37,705 nucleotides of DNA from Phascolarctobacterium_A succinatutens_B (GTDB taxonomy: Bacteria; Bacillota; Negativicutes; Acidaminococcales; Acidaminococcaceae). The DNA lies in contig NZ_CAUDZA010000024.1 of NCBI RefSeq assembly GCF_958453765.1, forward strand, positions 1-37,705. The letters are read 5' to 3'. Both the position numbers and the translations under genes were made by a program. The notes under the pieces were generated by a model. The model was not told the origin of the DNA, did not search any database, and saw only the letters and a program-made list of their open reading frames with translations. Position 1 is the first letter of the stretch, and each line of letters begins with the position of its first letter. Of the stretch, positions 7,308 to 14,934 are shown piece by piece.

Positions 7308-8345
7308 ATGAAAAAATCTAAATGGATGCTTGGCGCAGCTGCAATGCTGGCTTTATCTGTAGCTTTGGCTGGCTGCGGCGGCGGTGACAAAAAGGCTGAT
7401 AACAAGGCTGGCGGTGTTAAAGGTGATTTGATGGTTTATACCTCTATTTATCCTGACATCATCGACAATATGTGCAAACCTAACGTTGCTAAGGCTTTTC
7501 CGGATATGAAGGTTAACTGGTTCCAAGGCGGTACCGAAAAAGTTATCACCAAGATTACCGGCGAAATCAAAGCTAAAAAAATTGCTGCAGACGTTCTGAT
7601 GGTTGCGGATCCGTCCTACTATCTGAAGCTCAATGAGCAAGGCTTGCTGTTACCTTATAAATCCAAAGAAGATGCTAATGTTATCAGCGATAAAGCTGCT
7701 GACGGCTCTTGGTATGCAGTTCGTGTTTGCAACATGATTATTGCTTACAATGGCAACAAGCTGAAACCGGAAGAAGCTCCGAAAAACTGGACTGATCTGA
7801 CCGATCCGAAATGGAAAGGCAAAATCGCTATGCCTAACCCGATGCTGTCCGGTACTGCTTATGTAGCAGTTGGCGCTCTGGCTGACAAATATGGCTGGGA
7901 ATACTTCGACAAGCTGAAAGCTAACGGCCTGCGCGTTGAAGAAGGCAACTCCGCTATTCAGAACAAGCTGCTGACCGGCGAATATGCTGCAGCTATGATT
8001 CTGGAAGAAAACATCCTGAAGCTGGCTAACACCAAGAAAGAGCCGCTGAAAGTTATTTATCCGACTGATGGCGTTATCAACATTCCTTCCCCGATTGCAA
8101 TCTTCAAGGATACCAAGAATCCTGATGGTGCAAAGGCTTTGGTTGACTGGTGGCTGTCCAAAGAAGGTCAGCAGGCAGTTGTTAAGGGCTGGATGCACTC
8201 CGTTCGTGGCGACGTAAAAGCTCCTACCGGTGCTGAAGATACTAAGAAACTGGTTGAAGGCAGAATTAAAGTTGACTGGCAGAAGCTGGCTAACAACAAT
8301 GCTCAAATCAAAGAAGAATTCCGTAAGAGAGTTATGGATAAATAA
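7308..8345 (+). CDS. ABC-importer substrate-binding lipoprotein (FbpA/AfuA-like)
   Basis: A 345-residue extracytoplasmic binding protein with a signal peptide ending in the lipobox LAGC, lipidated Cys23, followed by a Gly/Lys-rich linker. The mature part is the type II binding-protein fold of the family annotated as Fe(III), aminoethylphosphonate or sugar-phosphate binders: LMVYTSIYPDII, the ADVLMVADPSYY hinge and WTDLTDPKWKGKIAMPNP. The adjacent tyrosine pair that holds iron in FbpA is replaced by an EEN segment (AAMILEENILKL), so ferric iron is unlikely. Codons are strongly biased, which suggests high expression. It leads a three-gene operon and is followed by an attenuator hairpin, as is usual for abundant binding proteins. 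Substrate unknown. Confidence 0.88.
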   Translation: MKKSKWMLGAAAMLALSVALAGCGGGDKKADNKAGGVKGDLMVYTSIYPDIIDNMCKPNVAKAFPDMKVNWFQGGTEKVITKITGEIKAKKIAADVLMVADPSYYLKLNEQGLLLPYKSKEDANVISDKAADGSWYAVRVCNMIIAYNGNKLKPEEAPKNWTDLTDPKWKGKIAMPNPMLSGTAYVAVGALADKYGWEYFDKLKANGLRVEEGNSAIQNKLLTGEYAAAMILEENILKLANTKKEPLKVIYPTDGVINIPSPIAIFKDTKNPDGAKALVDWWLSKEGQQAVVKGWMHSVRGDVKAPTGAEDTKKLVEGRIKVDWQKLANNNAQIKEEFRKRVMDK

Positions 8346-8371
8346 TGCGTTGCTAAATTAAATTATAGCGG

Positions 8372-8403
8372 AAACAGGGAGACCTTTCAGGCCATCCCTG
8401 TTT
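8372..8403 (+). terminator. Intercistronic hairpin after the binding-protein gene
   Basis: AAACAGGGA (8372-8380) pairs with TCCCTGTTT (8395-8403), with only a short T tract. It is likely to stabilise the upstream message or give partial termination, so that the binding protein exceeds the permease. Confidence 0.6.
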
Positions 8404-8480
8404 TCTGCTCAATAAAGAGGGGCCGAAAGCTTGCTTTTGGTGTTGCTCTGAGGTATCAAAAAAGGAGAAAGAAGCGTTCT

Positions 8481-10148
8481 ATGTCAAGAATAAACAGTAA
8501 ATTTATTGTTATCGCTATCTCCGTGCTGTTGCTTTTATACTTTGTTATCTTCCCGATGGGAATTCTGCTGTATGACAGCATCATGCTGGATGGCGCAATT
8601 AACTTGGAAAACTATCGCAATGTATATAGCCAGGATGTCAACTGGCGTGCGTTGACGAATACAATCGAGCTGTCTTTGGGCGTTATGATTGTCAGTGTGC
8701 TGATTACCTTCCCGCTGGCCTGGCTGGTTGGCCGTACTGATATGCCCGGCAAAAAAATCTACCGTACTCTGCTGGTATCCAGCTACATGATTCCGCCGTA
8801 TGTAGGCGCTATTGCCTGGGTACAGCTGCTGAACCCCAGTGTAGGTTATCTGAACGAGATTCTTAAATTTGTCTTTGGTTTGGAAACAGCACCCTTTGAC
8901 ATTTATACTATGGCCGGCTTAGGCTGGGTACTGACTCTGTTCTACTCTCCCTTTGCTTTCATCACCATTTCCCGTGCTATGGAGAAAATGGATCCGACTC
9001 TGGAGGAGGCTGCGCGTGTCAGCGGCGCTTCTCCGATGCGTACCGTTTTTGACGTAACCCTGCCGCTGATGGCTCCGTCTATCTTGGCAGGCGGCCTGCT
9101 GGTATTTATTGCTGCCGGCAGCTGCTTCGGTATTCCTGCTATCGTAGGTATGCCGGGCAACATTGAAGTAATGACCACGCGTATCGTAACCTATATTTAC
9201 ATGGGCGATACTGCGGGCGTACGTGATGCTACAGCTCTGGCTGCGTCCCTGATGTTCCTTGCTAACATCCTGCTGTTCGGTATGACCTGGATGGTTGGCA
9301 AAAAGGATTACACCACTATCAGCGGTAAGAGCACCCGTCCGAACATCGTTGAGCTGGGCAAATGGAAATGGCCCTGCTTCTGCCTGGTTGGCGCTTACAG
9401 CATGATTTCCATTATCATTCCGCTGGGTTCCATCGTGCTTACCAGCTTGATTATCACCCTGTCCAAGCCGATTGGTCTGGACAACCTGGGCTTTGATGCC
9501 TGGATTCCTGTTATCACCAGCTCCCAGTACATGGAAAGCGTTTGGAACTCTGTTATTTACGCTGTTATTGCTGCCTGCATCGGCACACTTATTTCTATCT
9601 TTATTGCATATCTTGCAGTTAAAACCAGAATCAAAGGCCGCAGCCTGCCGGATTTGCTGGTAGTTATCGGTGGCAGTACCCCGTCCATCGTTATTGCGTT
9701 GGCTTTGATTATTACCTTCAGCGGTAATTTTGGTTTGAACCTGTATTCCACGATGTGGATTATGGTAGTTGCTTATCTGGTAAAATACATGACGATGTCG
9801 GTGCGTACCATCGCCGCTTCGCTGAGCCAGGTGCACATCTCTCTGGAGGAGGCTGCACTGAATTCCGGCGCCAGCTGGCTGCGCTGCTGCAAGGATATCA
9901 TCATGCCGCTTATTGCACCGTCTATAGTTGCCGGCTGGTTCCTGATTTTCATGCCGTCCTTCTACGAGCTGACTATGTCCTTGCTCCTGTACGGCAGTGA
10001 TACCAAGACCATCGGCGTATTGCTGTATGAACTGCAGACCTATGCAGATACGCAGAACGCTTCTGTGCTTTCTGTAATCATTCTGCTGATTGTTTTGATT
10101 GGTAACCTGATTCTGAATAAGGTTTCCAAGGGTAACGTAGGTATTTAA
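8481..10148 (+). CDS. Fused double ABC permease (FbpB-type)
   Basis: A 555-residue inner-membrane protein holding two MetI-type permease domains in one chain, the architecture of FbpB, AfuB and related importers, so a single polypeptide supplies both halves of the channel. Each half has its EAA loop for docking the ATPase: EEAARVSGASPMRTVFDVTL near residue 174 and EEAALNSGASWLRCCKDIIM near residue 456. About twelve hydrophobic helices are visible. GGAGAAAG precedes the ATG. The gene lies between the binding-protein and ATPase genes, 17 bases before the latter. Confidence 0.92.
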   Translation: MSRINSKFIVIAISVLLLLYFVIFPMGILLYDSIMLDGAINLENYRNVYSQDVNWRALTNTIELSLGVMIVSVLITFPLAWLVGRTDMPGKKIYRTLLVSSYMIPPYVGAIAWVQLLNPSVGYLNEILKFVFGLETAPFDIYTMAGLGWVLTLFYSPFAFITISRAMEKMDPTLEEAARVSGASPMRTVFDVTLPLMAPSILAGGLLVFIAAGSCFGIPAIVGMPGNIEVMTTRIVTYIYMGDTAGVRDATALAASLMFLANILLFGMTWMVGKKDYTTISGKSTRPNIVELGKWKWPCFCLVGAYSMISIIIPLGSIVLTSLIITLSKPIGLDNLGFDAWIPVITSSQYMESVWNSVIYAVIAACIGTLISIFIAYLAVKTRIKGRSLPDLLVVIGGSTPSIVIALALIITFSGNFGLNLYSTMWIMVVAYLVKYMTMSVRTIAASLSQVHISLEEAALNSGASWLRCCKDIIMPLIAPSIVAGWFLIFMPSFYELTMSLLLYGSDTKTIGVLLYELQTYADTQNASVLSVIILLIVLIGNLILNKVSKGNVGI

Positions 10149-10165
10149 TTAAAGGAGTGTAATAA

Positions 10166-11212
10166 ATGGCTGAGGTAAGAATTGAGCATGTATTTAAACG
10201 TTTCGGCGCTGTAACTGCCGTAAACGATTTTGATTTAGTTGTAAAGGATGGCGAATTTGTTTCCATCCTCGGTCCTTCCGGTTGCGGTAAAACCACTACC
10301 CTGCGCATGATTGCAGGCTTTGAACGTGCTACCGAAGGTGAAATTTATATCGGTGACCACTGCGTAAGCTCCTCTATTAAAGGCAACTTCGCTCCGCCTG
10401 AAAAACGTGACATCGGTATGGTATTCCAATCCTATGCTGTTTGGCCGCATATGACTGTTGCCGAAAACGTAGGCTATCCGTTGAAAATTCAAAAGGTAGA
10501 TAAAAAGGAACGCGAAGAACGCGTACAGAAGATGCTGGAGCTGGTTCATCTGGGTGAATACAGCAAGCGTTATCCGCATCAGCTGTCCGGCGGTCAGCAA
10601 CAGCGTGTAGCTTTGGCGCGTGCCCTGGTAGCACAGCCCGGACTGCTGCTTTTGGATGAGCCTTTGTCTAACCTTGATGCTAAGCTGCGTGAATCCATGC
10701 GCTTTGAAATCCTTGCTATTCAAAAAGAACTGGGCATTACTGTTGTATACGTAACTCATGATCAGGGCGAAGCAATGGCAATGAGCGACCGCGTAGTTGT
10801 TATGAGTGCCGGCGTTGTACAGCAAATCGGCGCACCGCACGAAATTTATACCAAGCCTGCCAACAAAATGGTTGCGGACTTCATCGGTCTGGTTAACTTT
10901 ATTGATGGCGAGGTTAAGGGTGACAGAGTATTCATTAAGGGAAGCAATGTTTCCTTCCCGAATACTGCTAAGGTTACCGGCGATGCTACCATTGCGGTAC
11001 GTCCTGAGAATATTACCATGTCCCTCAGCGGCGGTCAGATGGAAGGCCAGGTAACTCACCGCTTCTACCTGGGTGATGCAGTTGACTATCGTGTAAACGT
11101 TCACGGCCATGACATCCGCGTTATCGTTAAGGGTGCAGACATTGATGCGATTCCTGACGGTTCCAAGGTATATCTGGACTTTGACAGAGTAATGGTTTTC
11201 GACAGAAACTAA
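10166..11212 (+). CDS. ABC-importer ATP-binding protein (FbpC/PotA-type)
   Basis: A 348-residue ATPase energising the importer. Walker A is GPSGCGKTT (about 36-44), the Q loop is in VFQSYAVWPHM, the signature is LSGGQQQR (about 138), Walker B is LLLLDEP (about 161) and the switch His is in VTHDQGEAMAMSD. The C-terminal 110 residues are a TOBE-type domain (IAVRPENITM), as in importers of polyamines, iron and sugar phosphates. AAAGGAG is positioned correctly before the ATG. The operon ends at a strong terminator 14 bases after the stop. Confidence 0.93.
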   Translation: MAEVRIEHVFKRFGAVTAVNDFDLVVKDGEFVSILGPSGCGKTTTLRMIAGFERATEGEIYIGDHCVSSSIKGNFAPPEKRDIGMVFQSYAVWPHMTVAENVGYPLKIQKVDKKEREERVQKMLELVHLGEYSKRYPHQLSGGQQQRVALARALVAQPGLLLLDEPLSNLDAKLRESMRFEILAIQKELGITVVYVTHDQGEAMAMSDRVVVMSAGVVQQIGAPHEIYTKPANKMVADFIGLVNFIDGEVKGDRVFIKGSNVSFPNTAKVTGDATIAVRPENITMSLSGGQMEGQVTHRFYLGDAVDYRVNVHGHDIRVIVKGADIDAIPDGSKVYLDFDRVMVFDRN

Positions 11213-11225
11213 GCTGAAAATACAA

Positions 11226-11269
11226 GACGGAGATAACGGATTAAATTACTGTTATCTCCGTCTTTTTTT
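11226..11269 (+). terminator. Terminator of the ABC importer operon
   Basis: A 12-bp perfect stem, GACGGAGATAAC with GTTATCTCCGTC, followed by TTTTTTT. Confidence 0.93.
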
Positions 11270-11302
11270 GTGTAAAAAAACATAAAAAACGGTGGTTAGC
11301 TA

Positions 11303-11331
11303 TTGACAACCGGTTTCAATCGTAGTATAGT
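11303..11331 (+). promoter_or_regulatory. Promoter and possible operator of the TrmB-lysA unit
   Basis: TTGACA (11303-11308), 17-base spacer, TATAGT (11326-11331). The palindrome AACCGGTT (11308-11315) starts at the last base of the -35 and could bind the regulator encoded downstream. Confidence 0.75.
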
Positions 11332-11418
11332 GTTCTTAAAAAGGAACAACAATATAAATTTACGCACAAAGCGCATAAAAGTTCCGTCGCAAAAGCCGAA
11401 GAGCTAAATGAGGGTTTT

Positions 11419-12126
11419 ATGAATTTAATTGAAGGTCTTACTAATTTTAACTTAACAAAGCAGGAAGCAACGCTGTATGTGCTGCTGCTGAAGTCCGGTC
11501 AGATGACCGGCTACGAAGCAGCCAAGCAGACCGGCATTTCGCGCTCCAACACCTATACTGCGCTGGCAGGACTGGTGGATAAGGGAGCAGCGTATGTGTT
11601 GGAGGAGGGCAAGGTAACGCGCTATACTCCGGTACCTGCTGCTGAGTTTTGCAGCAACAAAATCAGCTGTCTGGAGGAGATAAAAAAAGATATACTCCAG
11701 CAGCTGCCAGTGCTGAACAATGATCCTGAGGGGTATATCACCATTAAGGGTGCGCAAGAGATTATAAATAAACTGCGCAATACCGTGCGTCAGGCACAGG
11801 TAAGAATTTATCTGTCGGCTAACAGCAGAATGCTGGAGCTGCTGCTGCCGGAGCTGCAGGCTGCTTTGCAGCGGGGCTTGAAGGTAGTAGTTATCGGCGA
11901 TAAAAGCTTTTCTTTGCCGGGAGCAATCTGCTACGGAACAAATAAGCAAAGCGAGCAGATTCGTCTGATTGCCGATTCACACACCGTTTTGACAGGGGAT
12001 TTACAGAATGATGAGGATTCAACCTGTTTGTATTCCTGCAAACGCAATTTAGTTGATTTATTTAAGGAAGCGCTGCAGAATGAAATTGCGCTGATTAAAT
12101 TACAGAAAGGTGATATAAATGTCTAA
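11419..12126 (+). CDS. TrmB-family transcriptional regulator
   Basis: A 235-residue regulator. Residues 1-75 are a TrmB-type winged helix (LTKQEATLYVLLLKSG, GYEAAKQTGISRSNTYTAL as recognition part). A coiled segment near 80-95 is followed by a C-terminal sensor-like domain of phospholipase-D-like fold (AQVRIYLSANSRMLELLLPE, LKVVVIGDK), as in TrmB-like proteins that bind small metabolites. GAGGG precedes the ATG. Its last codons overlap the start of the decarboxylase gene by 8 bases (ATGTCTAA), so the two are translationally coupled and the regulator probably responds to a metabolite of that enzyme or of the adjacent importer. The ligand is not readable from sequence. Confidence 0.85.
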   Translation: MNLIEGLTNFNLTKQEATLYVLLLKSGQMTGYEAAKQTGISRSNTYTALAGLVDKGAAYVLEEGKVTRYTPVPAAEFCSNKISCLEEIKKDILQQLPVLNNDPEGYITIKGAQEIINKLRNTVRQAQVRIYLSANSRMLELLLPELQAALQRGLKVVVIGDKSFSLPGAICYGTNKQSEQIRLIADSHTVLTGDLQNDEDSTCLYSCKRNLVDLFKEALQNEIALIKLQKGDINV

Positions 12127-13408
12127 GAAAATTCCTTTTGTTACTAAAGAACAGTTAGAAAAAATCGTTTCCCAATATCCTACTCCGTTCCATCTGTATG
12201 ATGAGGCCGGCATCCGTCGTACCGCGCGTTTGGTGAACAAGGCTTTTTCCTGGAATAAGGGCTTTAAAGAATATTTCGCAGTAAAGGCTACTCCTAACCC
12301 CTATCTGCTGCAGATTTTGCGCGAAGAGGGCTGCGGTGCCGACTGTTCCTCCTATACTGAGCTGCAGATGAGCGATGCCGTAGGCTTTAAGGAGAGCGAG
12401 ATAATGTTCTCCTCCAATGCAACTCCGGCAGAGGACTTTAAATTGGCTCGTAAATTGAATGTAACCATCAATCTGGATGATATTACTCATATTGACTTTT
12501 TGGAGAAGGTTGCCGATATTCCGGAAACCGTCTGCTGCCGTTACAATCCCGGCGGACATTTTGCCATTGCCAACAACATTATGGATAACCCCGGCGATGC
12601 AAAATACGGTATGACTCATGAGCAGATTATTGAGGCTTATAAAATCCTCAAGAGCAAGGGCGTAAAGAATTTCGGTATTCATGCCTTCCTGGCTTCTAAT
12701 ACCGTTACCAACGAATACTATCCGGAGCTGGCACGTATTCTGTTCGAACTGGCAGTTGAGCTGAAGGAAAAAACCGGCGCGCATATCTCCTTTATCAACC
12801 TCAGCGGCGGTATCGGTATTGCCTACAAGCCTGAGCAGCAGGATAACGATGTACTGGCAATCGGCGAAGGCGTGCGCAAGGTGTTTGAAGAGGTGCTTGT
12901 ACCTGCAGGCATGGGCGATGTTAAGCTGTTCACCGAGCTTGGCCGTTACATGCTGGCACCGAATGGTGCTCTGGTAACTACCGCTATCCACCAAAAGCAT
13001 ATCTACAAAGAATATATCGGTTGTGATGCCTGCGCTGCTAACCTGATGCGTCCCGCTATTTATGGTTCCTATCATCATATTACTGTTATGGGCAAGGAAA
13101 ACGCTCCCTGCGACCATAAGTATGACGTAACCGGTGGCCTGTGCGAAAACAACGATAAATTTGCCGTAGACAGAATGCTGCCTGAAATTAATATCGGCGA
13201 TCTGCTCTTTATTCATGATGCCGGCGCACATGGCTTCTCCATGGGCTATAACTATAACGGCAAGCTGCGTAGTGCAGAGCTGCTGCTGCAGGAGGACGGC
13301 AGTGTTAAAATGATTCGCCGTGCGGAAACCCCGGCAGATTATTTTGCTACCTTCGATTTCGGGGAGTACGGACCGAAGCTGGCAGAAGAAGCAAAAATTA
13401 AAATGTAA
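12119..13408 (+). CDS. lysA: Diaminopimelate decarboxylase-type PLP enzyme
   Basis: A 429-residue fold-type III PLP decarboxylase. The PLP lysine is in YFAVKATPNPYLL (about residue 55), the glycine loop is in FINLSGGIGI, FTELGRYM binds the phosphate region, and the C-terminal active-site Cys is in GGLCENNDKFAVDR. The last site reads CENND where the usual LysA has CESGD. AGAHGFSMGYNYNGKLRSAE matches the LysA C-terminus. The expected reaction is meso-diaminopimelate to L-lysine plus CO2. A relative acting on another amino acid is possible, because the gene is coupled to a regulator and sits after an importer rather than among lysine genes. A strong terminator follows. Confidence 0.82.
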   Translation: MSKKIPFVTKEQLEKIVSQYPTPFHLYDEAGIRRTARLVNKAFSWNKGFKEYFAVKATPNPYLLQILREEGCGADCSSYTELQMSDAVGFKESEIMFSSNATPAEDFKLARKLNVTINLDDITHIDFLEKVADIPETVCCRYNPGGHFAIANNIMDNPGDAKYGMTHEQIIEAYKILKSKGVKNFGIHAFLASNTVTNEYYPELARILFELAVELKEKTGAHISFINLSGGIGIAYKPEQQDNDVLAIGEGVRKVFEEVLVPAGMGDVKLFTELGRYMLAPNGALVTTAIHQKHIYKEYIGCDACAANLMRPAIYGSYHHITVMGKENAPCDHKYDVTGGLCENNDKFAVDRMLPEINIGDLLFIHDAGAHGFSMGYNYNGKLRSAELLLQEDGSVKMIRRAETPADYFATFDFGEYGPKLAEEAKIKM

Positions 13409-13437
13409 AAAACAACGCTTAGTGACGTTGTTTCACG

Positions 13438-13471
13438 AGGACTGAGGCCTGAGGGCTTCAGTCCTTTATTA
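13438..13471 (+). terminator. Terminator after lysA
   Basis: AGGACTGA-GCC pairs with GGC-TCAGTCCT (13438-13465), followed by TTATTATT. A smaller ACAACG/CGTTGT hairpin lies just upstream at about 13411-13432. Confidence 0.8.
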
Positions 13472-13488
13472 TTGTGTGATATAAGCAC

Positions 13489-13559
13489 TTGCCTGAAAGC
13501 TGCTTTTGATTTAAAATATATAGTGAATTGTCGGAAGCTTTAGGCAATAATGCTTCCGA
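13489..13559 (+). promoter_or_regulatory. Promoter and leader hairpin of cyuA
   Basis: TTGCCT (13489-13494), 17-base spacer, TAAAAT (13512-13517). The leader then forms TCGGAAGC/GCTTCCGA (13531-13559), followed by AAAAAATTAT, and a smaller GGCTG/CAGCC hairpin (about 13571-13589). No T-box or known riboswitch core was recognised. Confidence 0.55.
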
Positions 13560-13610
13560 AAAAATTATCAGGCTGTTAGGAAATGCAGCCGAATTTTGGA
13601 GGATGTGCTT

Positions 13611-14870
13611 ATGCAAAATAAATATGCTGTTTATGAGGAGGCGCTGGCGGAGGAGCTTATTCCCGCCATGGGCTGTACCGAGCCTATCGCCATTGCTTAC
13701 TGTGCTGCTGTGTGCCGCGAGCAATTAGGAGCCTTCCCGGAGGATATTGAAATCTGGGTTAGCCGTAATATTATCAAAAACGTTAAGAGCGTTGTTGTAC
13801 CTAACACCAACAAGATGAAGGGCATCGAAGTTGCCTGCGCTGCCGGTGTTGTTGCCGCTCATTCCGAGCGTCAGCTGGAGGTTCTGGCTTATATCAACCA
13901 AGAGGAAAAGGCTGAAATTAAAGCTTTGGCTGAATCCGGCAAGATTAATATCCACGTTTCCGAGGAACCGGATATTTTCTATATCCGTATTTTCCTGGCA
14001 GCCGGCGGCAATAATGCCGAGGTAACTATCCGTACGGACCACACTAATGTTACCTGCATCAAGAAAAACGGTGTTACTGTTTTGGAAAAACCGATTGTTC
14101 CTGCTGAAGAAGAGGCTAAGAGCCTGTGGAGAATCGAGGACGTTCTGGATGCGGCCCGCAATATGCCGTTAGATAATGTTAAACATCTGCTGCAACGTCA
14201 GATTGATTTCAATATGGCCATTTCCAAAGAAGGCCTGACTAATGATTACGGTGCCAGCATCGGCAAAATTTTGCTGCGCCGTGACCCCGACAGCCTGCGT
14301 ATTCGCGCACGTGCCAGCGCTGCTGCAGGCAGTGACGCGCGTATGAACGGCTGCGAGCTTCCGGTAGTAATTACCTCCGGCAGCGGCAACCAGGGTATCA
14401 CCGCTTCCGTTCCTGTTGTTGTTTATGCACATGCATTGGCTGCAGGCGAAGAAAAAATGCTGCGCGCAGTACTGCTGAGCGACCTGGTTACCATCTACCT
14501 GAAGCAGGGTATCGGCAAGCTGTCCGCTTACTGCGGTGCTATCAGTGCCGGCTGCGGTGCAGGTGCGGCAATCGCTTTCCTGTATGACTGCACTGATGAC
14601 CAGATTGAGCATGCTGTAGAAAATGCTCTGGCTATCAACAGCGGTATTATCTGCGACGGTGCTAAATCCTCCTGCGCAGCTAAAATTGCTATGGCTGTTG
14701 AAGGCGGTTTGATGGGCGTTGATATGTCCGTGGCAGAGCGTAACTTTGCCGGCGGTGACGGCATTGTCCAAAATACTGCCGATGAAACTATTGCTGCAGT
14801 TGGTAAAATTGCCAGCCAGGGCATGGTAGAAACCGATAAAGAAATTATTGATGTAATGCTTGGCCTGTAA
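13611..14870 (+). CDS. cyuA: L-cysteine desulfidase (CyuA/YhaM, UPF0597 family)
   Basis: A 419-residue Fe-S enzyme that breaks L-cysteine into pyruvate, ammonia and sulfide without PLP. The four cysteines known to matter in the methanococcal enzyme are in place: Cys22 in MGCTEP, Cys in SAGCGAG, and the pair spaced by six residues in ICDGAKSSCAAK. The family's serine-dehydratase-like core is clear (TSGSGNQGI, GDGIVQNTADETI). The frame opens at a TTG five codons earlier, but GGAGG eight bases before ATG 13611 sets the start. It has its own promoter and leader after the lysA terminator. It probably supplies pyruvate and detoxifies or uses cysteine in anaerobic growth. Confidence 0.9.
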   Translation: MQNKYAVYEEALAEELIPAMGCTEPIAIAYCAAVCREQLGAFPEDIEIWVSRNIIKNVKSVVVPNTNKMKGIEVACAAGVVAAHSERQLEVLAYINQEEKAEIKALAESGKINIHVSEEPDIFYIRIFLAAGGNNAEVTIRTDHTNVTCIKKNGVTVLEKPIVPAEEEAKSLWRIEDVLDAARNMPLDNVKHLLQRQIDFNMAISKEGLTNDYGASIGKILLRRDPDSLRIRARASAAAGSDARMNGCELPVVITSGSGNQGITASVPVVVYAHALAAGEEKMLRAVLLSDLVTIYLKQGIGKLSAYCGAISAGCGAGAAIAFLYDCTDDQIEHAVENALAINSGIICDGAKSSCAAKIAMAVEGGLMGVDMSVAERNFAGGDGIVQNTADETIAAVGKIASQGMVETDKEIIDVMLGL

Positions 14871-14884
14871 TCAAGGCAAAGACA

Positions 14885-14919
14885 AGAGAGTCTGCTATTT
14901 TAGCAGACTCTCTGTTTTT
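14885..14919 (+). terminator. Terminator after cyuA, between convergent genes
   Basis: A 13-bp perfect stem, AGAGAGTCTGCTA with TAGCAGACTCTCT, loop TTT, followed by GTTTTTA. Confidence 0.92.
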
Positions 14920-14934
14920 ATGTATGGTATATAA

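Noticed and set aside
7308..11212. Calling the ABC importer a ferric iron transporter
   Set aside because: The fold family fits, but the iron-binding tyrosine pair of FbpA is missing and no iron-uptake genes are adjacent.
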